A DNA stretch of 64,000 nt from Phycisphaerae bacterium (GTDB taxonomy: Bacteria; Planctomycetota; Phycisphaerae; UBA1845; CAIVHJ01): positions 1 through 64,000 of the forward strand of contig JAJVHX010000026.1 in assembly GCA_022072405.1 (NCBI GenBank), given 5' to 3'. Position 1 is the first letter of the stretch. Every line of letters begins with the position of its first letter. A program made the position numbers and the translations under genes. The notes under the pieces are model-generated. The model ran no database searches and was not told where the DNA came from. It saw only the letters and a list, made by a program, of their open reading frames with translations. This document shows positions 46,535-56,505 of this stretch, one piece after another.

Positions 46535-46651
46535 AGTTCACCTGCTGATTGAATGGTCCTACTATTTTTTCGACCATTTACCACAGCCCAGTACAGTACA
46601 ATAGAATTCTTTTCAGCGACGCAAGCGCTGGGTAACGTTGTACTTAACAAT

Positions 46652-48862
46652 ATGACTGAATCCCTGATCCAATGGCGGACACAGCTTGAGCACTGGCGAA
46701 CAGCCGGGCAGCACTACCGTTTTACAGATGGGGCGTGGCGGTATCTGGCAGCCGTGACTGATGATGCACCGCTGGTGGTGGATTTGTTGTGTGCGTTGCA
46801 CGAACTGGGACTGGGCGGTCCGGCTCTGGAGTTGCTGCAATATCGCGGCCGGCAGAATCTTTCTGCGGCGGAGCTCGCCGAATGGCAACAGCGTTTGCCG
46901 GCGGCGCCGCACGGACGGGTCGAAACGGCCCTGTGGCAAGCCCGTCTGGCTGCCAACCAGCAAGCTCTGCTGAGTCGCTATCCCGCGCAGCAGGCACTTT
47001 GGCAGCAGTTGCCCAGCCGGTTGATCGGCTGGCAACTTTACCAGTCAGCCGCAGGACACTATCAGTGGTCCACTCGTCCGGTGGGGCAATGGCGAATCTG
47101 GCAACCACGACTCAGCGATTATGCCGAAGAAAGCACCCTGGCGGTCACCCATCTTCAGGAAGCGAACTTTGTGGTGCTGGCGGGGCTGACCTGCGGACCG
47201 CTCTGGCCCCACGTGCATAAACTTTCCTCGCACTTACCTGGTGGAAAAAAGTTGAGCATTTTCGTCATCGAACCCGTAGAACAGCTCCTCGCTGCTGCCG
47301 CGGCGGTGCATGATCTGGAACCGCTGCTCGAGGAGGAGCGTTGCCATTTATTCTGCGGTCCGGATGCGCTATCCAGACTGCAACAGGATTTGCTGGCGCA
47401 GTCTGATCTGAGTTGTACCACCGTCTGTGTCATCCATGCCCCGGGACGCGAAGGGCTGGCCAATGACCTGAATCGTCTGCTCGGCGAGGTGGCGGCGGTA
47501 CAGGCGGAACGGCTGACGGCGCTGCAGGATGAATTACGCCAACGCTACGCGACCCGGGATGCGGTTTATTGGGCGAAGCGCTGGCAACAGCCGGGGGTGG
47601 TGCTTGGGACTACTTCCCGGCGGACCACCGTTCTGCAATATTCGCTTCGCGACATCCAGCAGGCCTTGTCGCTGCGCGGCTGGCAATGCCACACTCTGCT
47701 GGAACCCGCTGATCATCTGCAGCTTACCGGCGAGCGGCTGCTTCGTACCATTCAGATGGTGGACCCTCAACTGGTGATTCTGCTCGATCATCTGCGTTAC
47801 GAATTCAAAAACATGCTGCACAATATTCCGGTGCTGACCTGGATTCAGGATCCACTCTCCAATTTACTGTGCCGCCAAGCCGGTGAATCAATCGGCCCTT
47901 ATGACTGGGTCTGCGGTTATTATCGCCCGCGCTGCGTCGCGGAGTTTGGTTATCCTGCCGAACAGTTCCAAACCACTCCCGTGCCGATTTCCACGCGTTT
48001 GTTTCACCCTGCACCTCTACCCGAAGCGGTTCAACACGAGTTGCAGGCTGACATCATCTACGCCGGCCACCGCCCCGATAACTTTGATACCCTCGCCCAG
48101 CGCTGGCGGGAGGACAGTCCACCCTCAACGCATCGCCTGCTCGACCAGATGCGCAGACTGGTAGAACAGTATTTGCAGGAGGGGCGCCACCTGACCGGAG
48201 CACAGGCCCGGGAACTGACTCAGCGGCAGGTGCGGGCAGAAAACATATCATTATCCGCAGAAGAACTGGAACGCTTCAGTGAGTTTTATACGCTCGCCCT
48301 GTTTGATATCGGATTCCGGATGGAGACGTTGTGCTGGGTGGCTGACTGGGCCCGGCGGAGCGGTCGAATTTTCCGTATCTATGGTCGCGGCTGGGATGAG
48401 GATCAGCAATTGGCTCCTTTTGCCGCCGGCAACCGCGAACATGGCGAACCCTTGCGGCAGGCCTACCGTGCAGCCGGACTGGTCGTGCAGCCGGTATCGC
48501 ATGGCTTCTCTCATCAGCGAACTTTCGAAGCGCTGGCCAGCGGCACGCTGGTATTGGCCCGATATAATCCGCCCACCTTCGGCGGCTGCTCCGTCGCAGA
48601 ATATGATCAGCAGGAACTTTCCGACAACTGGCGACACACACCCGCCTATGTCTTTCCGCATCTGAAACGAGTGATCTTTCACAACGCTGCTGAGTTCGCT
48701 GCCCTGGCCGATAAGTATCTGGAGCAGGTGGATGAGCGTCGTAACTTGCAGCAGGAATTCGCTGCGATCGTGCACCAGCGCTACACCTATTCAGCCGTGA
48801 TGGATGAGGTGATCGGCAGCTTCCGGACTCATTTACTCAACCTGGCGACGCCCTCAAAATAA
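46652..48862 (+). CDS. CgeB-like glycosyltransferase
   Basis: DIIYAGHRP...GRGWDEDQQLAPF...QPVSHGFSHQRTFEALASGTLVLAR; start 46652 preferred. Confidence 0.7.
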   Translation: MTESLIQWRTQLEHWRTAGQHYRFTDGAWRYLAAVTDDAPLVVDLLCALHELGLGGPALELLQYRGRQNLSAAELAEWQQRLPAAPHGRVETALWQARLAANQQALLSRYPAQQALWQQLPSRLIGWQLYQSAAGHYQWSTRPVGQWRIWQPRLSDYAEESTLAVTHLQEANFVVLAGLTCGPLWPHVHKLSSHLPGGKKLSIFVIEPVEQLLAAAAAVHDLEPLLEEERCHLFCGPDALSRLQQDLLAQSDLSCTTVCVIHAPGREGLANDLNRLLGEVAAVQAERLTALQDELRQRYATRDAVYWAKRWQQPGVVLGTTSRRTTVLQYSLRDIQQALSLRGWQCHTLLEPADHLQLTGERLLRTIQMVDPQLVILLDHLRYEFKNMLHNIPVLTWIQDPLSNLLCRQAGESIGPYDWVCGYYRPRCVAEFGYPAEQFQTTPVPISTRLFHPAPLPEAVQHELQADIIYAGHRPDNFDTLAQRWREDSPPSTHRLLDQMRRLVEQYLQEGRHLTGAQARELTQRQVRAENISLSAEELERFSEFYTLALFDIGFRMETLCWVADWARRSGRIFRIYGRGWDEDQQLAPFAAGNREHGEPLRQAYRAAGLVVQPVSHGFSHQRTFEALASGTLVLARYNPPTFGGCSVAEYDQQELSDNWRHTPAYVFPHLKRVIFHNAAEFAALADKYLEQVDERRNLQQEFAAIVHQRYTYSAVMDEVIGSFRTHLLNLATPSK

Positions 48863-50145
48863 GCGGGGTAGCGGCGGGGGCGGGTTTTGCGTCGCTGATA
48901 AGCTCGAGCCAGGTCGAGAAAAATCTCCAGATCGCGCTCCACGTTGCGGTTGACCCCGTCGAAATAGAGATTGCGGATAGGCAATAGTTCGCAGGCGCCG
49001 CTCACCGACGGGTAGATCGCCTCACACACCACGCCGTTCATGCAGGTAAAGGGGCTGATATCGATGATGCCATCCGCACCCTTGCCGTACAGATAGATTG
49101 TCTTACCGACGCTCAGTACCATTTCGCCCAGGCAACCTTGCGGCGGCAGGAAAGGTTCCGAGAGTCGTAGAATCTCACCGACCTCCTGCGGTTCTTCATA
49201 GCCGATCAGATCCTGGCGAACCGCAGCATAGAGCGAATGCTCATATCCGTGCTGCTTATGTGTCTTGAGGCAATGTTTCAGGTAGTCGAGATTAAAGCGA
49301 CCTTGTTCGGTGACAATATCCTGCTGTTGACGCCAGTTGGTGTACCAGACCCATTCGCTGATATCGGAGAGCCAGCATTCCCCGCCCAGTCGTTCGATCC
49401 GCCGAGCCACATCCTCATTGCTGAAGGTATTGAGACGGCAAAAAATTTCCCCGACCAGCCCGATCAGCGGCCGACCCGGTTCATAGCGTGCCGGAATCGC
49501 CCGGAAACAGTCACGCATGATGATCAGCGCCGATTGCAGCCGTGCGATCCGTCTGGAGGGCGACAGGTTGGGTTTGGCCATCACCGCTTCGATAGATTCC
49601 AGTTGTTCCTCAAATAGCGCATCGGTATCGCCGGCGGTCAGTTCGTAGGGGCGGGTTTTCAACTGGAATTTGGCCAGGATATCGCCCACCACCAGCGCCA
49701 TCCATCCCGAGCGCATCACTTCCCCGGCTGAATCACCCAGCCCGTCATAACCATCGGCACTGCTGGGCGAGAGCACTAGTACGTCACCCAAGCCCTGTTC
49801 CTGCAGTACGCGGCGCAGATAGGGGGCATATTGTCCAAAGCGGCAGGGGCCTTGAGCGGTCGGCATGAAGAAAGCGACTTTCTGCGGATCAAAGCCCGGT
49901 TCACGGCAGATGCGCAGAAAATCGCCGACCGTCACCTTGTGTGGCAGACATTCCTCTCCGCTGCTCACCAGCCCGCCCAGTTCGAGTGTGTCGGCGCTGG
50001 AGTGCGGTGTGATGCGGGCTTCGATCCCCACCGACCGGAACGCACCACTCATCAGGCGGGCACTGGCGTAGGCCATTTGGGGGATGTAGAGGATTCGTCC
50101 GGCCAGACGCTGACCGCCACGTCGCTCGCTGATTTTCGCCACCAT
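48829..50145 (-). CDS. acyl-CoA dehydratase activase-related protein (DUF2229-like / 2-hydroxyglutaryl-CoA dehydratase-related)
   Basis: GEECLPHKVTVGDFLRICREPGFDPQKVAFFMPTAQGPCRFGQY; overlaps 3' end of the large activase gene by ~94 bp. Confidence 0.8.
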   Translation of the reverse strand: MVAKISERRGGQRLAGRILYIPQMAYASARLMSGAFRSVGIEARITPHSSADTLELGGLVSSGEECLPHKVTVGDFLRICREPGFDPQKVAFFMPTAQGPCRFGQYAPYLRRVLQEQGLGDVLVLSPSSADGYDGLGDSAGEVMRSGWMALVVGDILAKFQLKTRPYELTAGDTDALFEEQLESIEAVMAKPNLSPSRRIARLQSALIIMRDCFRAIPARYEPGRPLIGLVGEIFCRLNTFSNEDVARRIERLGGECWLSDISEWVWYTNWRQQQDIVTEQGRFNLDYLKHCLKTHKQHGYEHSLYAAVRQDLIGYEEPQEVGEILRLSEPFLPPQGCLGEMVLSVGKTIYLYGKGADGIIDISPFTCMNGVVCEAIYPSVSGACELLPIRNLYFDGVNRNVERDLEIFLDLARAYQRRKTRPRRYPAYFEGVARLSK

Positions 50146-53100
50146 CGTAGGATTCCCTTGCTGTCCAGGTAGGCTTCGCAGCGGGTTATCAGGCCGGCGT
50201 CGTTGCTGTGACCGTCGATCTGCAGCGTGAGAAACGGCTTGCCTCCTGCCGCCGGTCGCAGATAACCCTTGATATACGAATCCGGGCCGCATTTGAAATT
50301 GGTGATATAAACAACGTGCAGATGGGGATGCCGGGCTACAATCTTTGCCGCCGCCAAAATTCTCCGTCCCAGCTCCCAGTACATGTTGCTGTTGATATCG
50401 CGAATGTCGATATCCGAAGTGGGCAAAGCATCAACTGGCAGAATATTCAAGCCATATTGCTCACGGAGCTTTTTCGTAACGGACAGGTTAACTCCGGCAT
50501 CATGAATGTTATAAGGCCGGCCGACCAGCACAATGCCCGGCTCGCCGGTGGTCTCCAGCGTCGCAAGGGCCGAGCAACCCGCCTGCAGATAGCTGGTGCG
50601 AAAACGCAACTGGGCGGCCACCCCAGCCGTGTAGGCTTTATCCGCCACTTTTCGCGGCACACCCAGCCCGGCAGCCAAACGGATCAGTTCCTTCTGGGGC
50701 TGCTCCAGTCCCTGGCGAAAACGGATCGCGGGACAGAGGAACCGTCCCCGGTATTTGCGGAAGGGCGGCGCCTGGCGGAGGACGAAGGGCAGTGTTTGGC
50801 CCCACGGGCAGAAATGGCTCTCGTTATCCGGATCGGTTGTTTCCGCGCTGAGCATGTTCGGCAGCCAGATGTAGTCCAATCCCTGCTCAACCAGTTCGGC
50901 GACGTGACCATGAGCCACGATAATGGGAAAACATGGCTCGGCCACCACCGCACCCAGCCCCGCGCGTATGGTCTGCCGACTGGTTCCGGTTGAAATCACC
51001 ACCCGAAACCCGCAATCTCGGAAAAATCTTCGCCACAGCGGTAGATATTCATGAGTATACATGGCCATCGGAATACCGATGCTGCCACGCGGCTGCGGCG
51101 GATCGCCCGTGTCATCTGCCAGCAGCAACTCTCGCCGAAGGGCAATCAGGTCCGGGATCACCGGCGGATGGGGGCTTTTCACCGGCTTGCGGAATTTCTC
51201 CGAACACTTATCGCCCCAGAAGGTCTTTTCGTTCTCAACGGTGAATTCCTGCACCTGGCAATAATTGCCGCAACCGTTGCAGGTAAACTCGCGTACCTGA
51301 TAATCGATCTGGCTGAGGTCATAGCCGCGAAAACGGGTGGGTTGCTGGGTGGCGCTCATTTTCTCCTGGGCCAGCAGCGCCGCCCCGATCGCCCCCAACA
51401 CCGCGTTGTGCGGTGGGATGATGATCTCGCGGTCACAGATGCGGCTGAAAGCGGCGGCGACAGCGTTGTTATAAGCGGTGCCGCCCTGGAAAAAGATGCA
51501 CTCACCGATCGGTCGGCCACGCACCACCCGGTTGATGTAGTTATAGGCGACGGAATAGGCCAGTCCCGCCAGTACATCCTCCCGCTTCGCACCTCGCTGC
51601 ATATAGGTATTCACATCGCGTTCCATGAACACCGTGCAGCGTTCGCCCAGCTTGAGCGGCGCCGTGGAGGCGAGTGCCAATCGCGCAAATTCATCCTTGA
51701 TGGCGACACCCAGTTCAGCAGCCCGTTCCTCCAGAAAACTGCCCGTACCGGCGGCGCAGGCTTCATTCATGGTAAAATCGGTGACGATCATTTCGCGGCT
51801 GGTCACACCCGCGGGCTGCAGGCTGATATATTTGCTGTCCTGCCCGCCGATCTCAAATATCGTATCCGGACGGCGACCCAGCATGCGCTCGCCCACGAAG
51901 ATCGCACCGGTTTTGTGAGCGGTGATCTCGTCATTGATGCTGTCAGCCCCGACCAGTTCGCCGATCAGTTCGCGGCCGCTGCCGGTGGTCCCCACGCCGC
52001 GGATTAGAATGAATTCACCCACCGCTCCGTTCAACTCGCGCAGCACGCGCGCCACTACTTCGATCGGTCGGCCTTCAGTGCGGGTGAAGATGCTGTGAAT
52101 CACTTCACCGTGCTGATCAATGACGACCGCTTTCGTGCCGACCGAGCCGATGTCCAGCCCGAGGTAGGCCTCCAGCACACGGCCATCCCGCGGCAGAGTG
52201 TAGGGCTTGATCTGCTGATTCAACCGCTGCACCCGTTCAAGCGTCAGCGGAAGTGCCGTAGTGAATTGCGGACTGGGTCGCTGTGGTGAGGTCTGTAATT
52301 TGGCGAGGCGAAGTTGTAATTGCGGAGTGGATGGTTGCTGTTCGCCTGCGGCGATTAAAGCCGCCCCGATCGCTCCGAGCGATTCCGCTGCCTGGGGTAC
52401 CAATAATTCGTTGGAAGTCGCGTCGATCTCGAACACATCGCGCAACGCAGCGATCACCGCGCTGTTGGCGGCCACTCCGCCGACCACGGCGATCGGCCGG
52501 GCGGGCCGGCGACCTTTGATTACCGCCGATTTGAAATTGACAGCCACCGCGTGACATAATCCCGCGAGCACTTCCGCCGGGGTAAAACCTTTCTGCTGGG
52601 CGTGGATCATATCGCTCTTGGCAAAAACGCTGCAACGTCCGGCGATCTGGGCGGTGCGGGTGGTTTTGGCGACCAGCGGGCCGATTTCCTCCACGGCATA
52701 TTTCAAACGATTTGCCTGTTGATCGAGAAAAGAACCGGTGCCCGCAGCGCAATCACCATTATTGCTGTAATCGATGATGCTCAACTGTCCGCTGGCCGGA
52801 TCGGGCTGCAAAGCCAGGTAGCGGCTGTTCTCTCCGCCCAGTTCGAAGATGCTGCGCACATCGGGATGTAGTTCGTTCACTGCCCAGGCGAGCGCCTGAA
52901 ACTCATTGCATCGCCGACCGCCCACCGCTTCCGCGACCAGCTCCGCTCCGGTGCCGGTGATGGTCATACCCTGCACCTGTTCCACGGGCAGACAGCGCAG
53001 CAATCCATCCAGTAATTGCTTGGCCGCCAGTAACGGTTGGCCTTTGGTTCGTACCGGCAGGGTGACGAAAAGACATCTTTGGCTGGATGGTCTCGCGGCT

Positions 53101-53222
53101 AGCGGCTGTAACAGGCGCGAAGTCTTCGTGAATTGCTCCAGCGTATCAGCCCATTCAGGTGATGCTACTGCCGCACCTTTCACACTTACCGAGCCGACAT
53201 CGATACCCAGAAAAAGCCCCAT
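50052..53222 (-). CDS. large acyl-CoA dehydratase activase: two BadF/BcrA-type ATPase domains plus DUF2229-type domain
   Basis: GIDVGSVSVKGAAV and GLDIGSVGTKAVVID; GGENSRYLAL/GGQDSKYISL; NGDCAAGTGSFLDQQA/NEACAAGTGSFLEERA. Confidence 0.92.
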   Translation of the reverse strand: MGLFLGIDVGSVSVKGAAVASPEWADTLEQFTKTSRLLQPLAARPSSQRCLFVTLPVRTKGQPLLAAKQLLDGLLRCLPVEQVQGMTITGTGAELVAEAVGGRRCNEFQALAWAVNELHPDVRSIFELGGENSRYLALQPDPASGQLSIIDYSNNGDCAAGTGSFLDQQANRLKYAVEEIGPLVAKTTRTAQIAGRCSVFAKSDMIHAQQKGFTPAEVLAGLCHAVAVNFKSAVIKGRRPARPIAVVGGVAANSAVIAALRDVFEIDATSNELLVPQAAESLGAIGAALIAAGEQQPSTPQLQLRLAKLQTSPQRPSPQFTTALPLTLERVQRLNQQIKPYTLPRDGRVLEAYLGLDIGSVGTKAVVIDQHGEVIHSIFTRTEGRPIEVVARVLRELNGAVGEFILIRGVGTTGSGRELIGELVGADSINDEITAHKTGAIFVGERMLGRRPDTIFEIGGQDSKYISLQPAGVTSREMIVTDFTMNEACAAGTGSFLEERAAELGVAIKDEFARLALASTAPLKLGERCTVFMERDVNTYMQRGAKREDVLAGLAYSVAYNYINRVVRGRPIGECIFFQGGTAYNNAVAAAFSRICDREIIIPPHNAVLGAIGAALLAQEKMSATQQPTRFRGYDLSQIDYQVREFTCNGCGNYCQVQEFTVENEKTFWGDKCSEKFRKPVKSPHPPVIPDLIALRRELLLADDTGDPPQPRGSIGIPMAMYTHEYLPLWRRFFRDCGFRVVISTGTSRQTIRAGLGAVVAEPCFPIIVAHGHVAELVEQGLDYIWLPNMLSAETTDPDNESHFCPWGQTLPFVLRQAPPFRKYRGRFLCPAIRFRQGLEQPQKELIRLAAGLGVPRKVADKAYTAGVAAQLRFRTSYLQAGCSALATLETTGEPGIVLVGRPYNIHDAGVNLSVTKKLREQYGLNILPVDALPTSDIDIRDINSNMYWELGRRILAAAKIVARHPHLHVVYITNFKCGPDSYIKGYLRPAAGGKPFLTLQIDGHSNDAGLITRCEAYLDSKGILRWWRKSASDVAVSVWPDESSTSPKWPTPVPA

Positions 53223-53321
53223 GAACCTGCATACCTCACAGGAGTGAATTCCCCGGACTGGAGTCCTGCGATGTTATCACAATAGTTCAAACGGTTATAG
53301 TAGCGCGCTCCCATGTTCACC

Positions 53322-53343
53322 GAGCCGCGTGCCTAAGGGAGTG
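53322..53343. repeat. REP-like core gagccgcgtgcctaagggagtg
   Basis: Related to cores at 45430-45452 and 56413-56435. Confidence 0.5.
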
Positions 53344-53545
53344 ATTTTCAGAACCTGGCCGGCATACATGTTTCCAATAATGCCAATACCGAAATCATCA
53401 TGCTCACACCATCATCTGACGTGGAGTAGACCCACAAGAATCAGCACTTTTTCAGTTGGATATCATGGGCAGGATACCCACCCCGTTATGCAGCAGGACT
53501 CTGTAACACGCGATCAGTATTCTGCTGTTGAGCAGCGACGTTACC

Positions 53546-54964
53546 TCAGGCATCGAGATAGAGCTGATATTCATAAGGATGGGGGCGGTGGGCCACCTCG
53601 TCATATTCACCGCGCCGTTTGCTGCTGATCCAGTGGTCGATGAATTCGCGGCTGAAGACCTGGCCCCGGAGCAGAAATTCGCAATCCTTCTCCAGCTCCT
53701 GCAGCGCTTCGAGCAGTGAATGGGGCAGGGCAGTGATGCGGCGTTTGAATGCCTCATTCTGCTGGGCGATGTCCACATCGAAGGGGCCGAAATTTTCCCG
53801 CTCTGGATTGATTTTTTCCCGGACACCATCCAGCCCCGCCATCAGCATCGCCGCCGTGGTGAGATAGATATTGCTGGTGAAATCAGGCGGACGATATTCG
53901 ATCCGCTTTTCCTGCGGGCTGACCGCATAGCGCGGGATGCGAATCGCGGCGCTGCGGTTGCCCAGTGAGAAAAAGAGGTTGACAGGTGCTTCATAACCTT
54001 CGACCAGCCGCTTAAAGGAATTGGTCGAGGGGTTGGTCAGTCCGGTCAGAGCCCGTCCGTGGCGCAGCAAGCCGCCGATATAACTCAAGGCCGTGTCGCT
54101 GAGGTTGGCGTAATTTTTTCCCCTCTGGTCGTAGAACACCGGCTTGCGGCCTTTCTGCAGTTTCTGATGAACATGCATGCCGTTGCCCGGTTCGCCGAAA
54201 ACCGGCTTGGGCATGAAGGTTGCCAGTTTGCCGTACTGCCGCGCCACATTCTTGATCACATACTTGATCAGCATGGTGTGGTCCGCTACCGTCGGCAATT
54301 TGCTCATCAGGATTTCGATCTCGCACTGTCCCGCCGCCCCGACCTCATGATGATGATAGCGTATGAGGACGCCCATTTTCTCCAACGCCAACGCCATGGC
54401 GGTCCGTACATTCTGCAACTGGTCCGTCGGCGGCGTGCGCATGTACCCGCCCTTGTTGCCGATCGCCGGAGTCTCCCCGCCATTGGCTACCTCGTTGCAG
54501 CTGATCGTCACTCCGGTGCGATAAGGTTGATTCTGCACTTCCACCCGATCAAAAATATGAAACTCAAATTCCGGCGCCATCCACGCTTCATCGGCGACGC
54601 CGAGGGAACGCATGTACTCCAGCGCCCGGTTGACAATCGTGCGCGGATCACCCGCAAATGGTTCGTGAGTGTCCGCCGTCACGACTTCACAGATAAAGCT
54701 CAGGGTGGGCTGTTCGCAGAAGGGATCGATAAACGCCGTGGTTGGGTCTGGCCGGGCGTTGACATCGCCGCTTTCGATCCGGGTATAGCCAGAACCGCTC
54801 GAACCATCAAACCCGACCCCTTCCTCGAAGTGCCTCTGCGAAAAGTTCCGCGCCGGCACGCTGAGGTGTAACCACTGCCCCCGTAACCCAGCCACTTTGA
54901 GGTCCACCATGGCTATGTCACTGGTTTTAATATACTTAAGCGCCTCGGCAGCCGTGCTGAACAT
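53546..54964 (-). CDS. glnA: glutamine synthetase, type I
   Basis: FDGSSGSGYTRIESGD, APEFEFHIFD, HHHEVGAAGQCEIE, MPKPVFGEPGNGMHVHQKL, NRSAAIRIPRYAVSPQEKRIEYR; RBS aaggag before ATG 54964. Confidence 0.95.
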   Translation of the reverse strand: MFSTAAEALKYIKTSDIAMVDLKVAGLRGQWLHLSVPARNFSQRHFEEGVGFDGSSGSGYTRIESGDVNARPDPTTAFIDPFCEQPTLSFICEVVTADTHEPFAGDPRTIVNRALEYMRSLGVADEAWMAPEFEFHIFDRVEVQNQPYRTGVTISCNEVANGGETPAIGNKGGYMRTPPTDQLQNVRTAMALALEKMGVLIRYHHHEVGAAGQCEIEILMSKLPTVADHTMLIKYVIKNVARQYGKLATFMPKPVFGEPGNGMHVHQKLQKGRKPVFYDQRGKNYANLSDTALSYIGGLLRHGRALTGLTNPSTNSFKRLVEGYEAPVNLFFSLGNRSAAIRIPRYAVSPQEKRIEYRPPDFTSNIYLTTAAMLMAGLDGVREKINPERENFGPFDVDIAQQNEAFKRRITALPHSLLEALQELEKDCEFLLRGQVFSREFIDHWISSKRRGEYDEVAHRPHPYEYQLYLDA

Positions 54965-55112
54965 CGCGCCACTCCTTATCGAGAACTCCTCTACGTTCAA
55001 TCCCTACCTAACCGGCACCTCTCATGCCATCGCCTGGTCGATAGGATACCAATAGCCTTTTTCTTTACTCAAACGGACCGGTTTTGCCTGGGTATGGTTC
55101 GCCGGACGATGC

Positions 55113-55250
55113 GTTTCAGAACAGAGCCGTGAGCACCGGCGGGTTATTCATGTGGTCGATGGTGGCGGCGACGGGGCCGAGTTCATTCAATACCAGCGCG
55201 GTTTCATTTGATTTGTGCCATCTCGTGTGCCACGGCTCTGTGAGCCGTAC
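55113..55250. repeat. intergenic inverted repeat pair (cagagccgtg ... cacggctctg)
   Basis: 10-bp perfect inverted arms about 100 bp apart; second arm shared with 4161-4187. Confidence 0.6.
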
Positions 55251-55265
55251 TTCAGCGCCGTTTCA

Positions 55266-55350
55266 TTTTAAGAGGTAGCGGCGGGACTTGGTCCCAGCTG
55301 GTTGGACCATTCGAAAAAACGTCCGGGGCGGAGCCCGGACGCTACAGGAA
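55266..55350. repeat. multi-hairpin repeat bounded by gtagcg ... cgctac
   Basis: Contains GGGACttgGTCCC and GTCCGGGgcggagCCCGGAC within GTAGCG/CGCTAC ends. Confidence 0.6.
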
Positions 55351-55423
55351 AAGTTAAACCCGTCAGGGAACGATACCGACGATCTGATGTAGGAATGGGA
55401 TTCAAACGATACCCGTACCTGCC

Positions 55424-56383
55424 GTGGCACTCTGGACGGAACGGATCAAATTAAACCGAGATAGAATGAATACGAAACAGTTGAAACCTGCAATTCTCGT
55501 GACGGGATCGTCCGGCCTGGTCGGGTCGGCACTGTTGCCGGTATTAACTTCCGCCGGCTATCAGGTCTATCGCCTGGTGCGCCAGCCTCCGCCATCCGCC
55601 ACTGATATTTTATGGAACCCAGAGCAGGCAGGATTACGCTTGCCGCCGGAATTGAAATTCCAGAGCGTGATTCATCTGGCTGGTGAGAATGTGGCCGCCC
55701 GGCGTTGGACTTCGGCGCAGAAAGTCCGTATTCGGGAGAGTCGGGTGCTGGGCACGCAGCGGCTGGTCGAGGCCCTATTACAACATCCGTATCCGCCGCG
55801 TGATTTTCTCTGTGCTTCCGCCATCGGTTATTACGGGAATCGCAATGATGAATTACTGACGGAAATTTGCCCGCCCGGAACGGGTTTCCTGCCGGATGTG
55901 TGCCGCGAATGGGAAGCCCAGTCGGAACCGCTGAGGAAGCAGGGAACACGAGTGGTCCATTTACGCATTGGAGTCGTGTTGAGTCGGCACGGCGGAGCAC
56001 TGGCCCGGATGCTGCTGCCGTTTCGACTGGGGCTGGGCGGACCGATCGGTTCCGGACAGCAATGGGTCAGTTGGATTACCATCGACGATCTGATCTCGGC
56101 CATTCATTTTCTGCTGTCGAAACACGAACTGAGCGGACCGGTGAATTTAGTCACTCCCCAGCCTTGTCGATTTTTCGAATTCGCCAAAATGCTGGGAAAA
56201 GTACTGCACCGCCCGGCTGTTCTACCAGTTCCGGCGTGGGCTGTTCGACTGTTGCTGGGGGAGATGGCCGATGCGCTGCTGCTGGCGAGTACTCGACTCA
56301 CCCCGGACGTGCTGCAGCAATCTGGTTTTTCTTTCCGATATCCTGAATTGCAGCCGGCACTCTTTCATTTATTGAAGGAATAG
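55424..56383 (+). CDS. TIGR01777-type epimerase (SDR superfamily)
   Basis: ILVTGSSGLVGSALLPVLTSAGYQVYRLVR...VIHLAGENVAARRWTSAQKVRIRESRVLGTQRLVEAL. Confidence 0.92.
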   Translation: MALWTERIKLNRDRMNTKQLKPAILVTGSSGLVGSALLPVLTSAGYQVYRLVRQPPPSATDILWNPEQAGLRLPPELKFQSVIHLAGENVAARRWTSAQKVRIRESRVLGTQRLVEALLQHPYPPRDFLCASAIGYYGNRNDELLTEICPPGTGFLPDVCREWEAQSEPLRKQGTRVVHLRIGVVLSRHGGALARMLLPFRLGLGGPIGSGQQWVSWITIDDLISAIHFLLSKHELSGPVNLVTPQPCRFFEFAKMLGKVLHRPAVLPVPAWAVRLLLGEMADALLLASTRLTPDVLQQSGFSFRYPELQPALFHLLKE

Positions 56384-56387
56384 CTTA

Positions 56388-56489
56388 AATTCGGGTACTG
56401 GCATCATTTCACCGAGCCGCGACCGTAACGGAGCGGACTTGAGCATGGTGCGGTTGAATTCCGGTTCAAACGATACCAATACCTGAATT
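56388..56489. repeat. MITE/REP-like element with ~24-bp imperfect terminal inverted repeats
   Basis: Left aattcgggtactggcatcatttca; reverse complement of right end aattcaggtattggtatcgtttga (19/24 match); core gagccgcgaccgtaacggagcgg. Confidence 0.7.
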
Positions 56490-56505
56490 CGATTCCTCAT
56501 GCTGG

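Noticed and set aside
51051-52007. 318-aa plus-strand ORF opposite the activase gene
   Set aside because: Antisense shadow; the minus-strand frame has clear BadF motifs.
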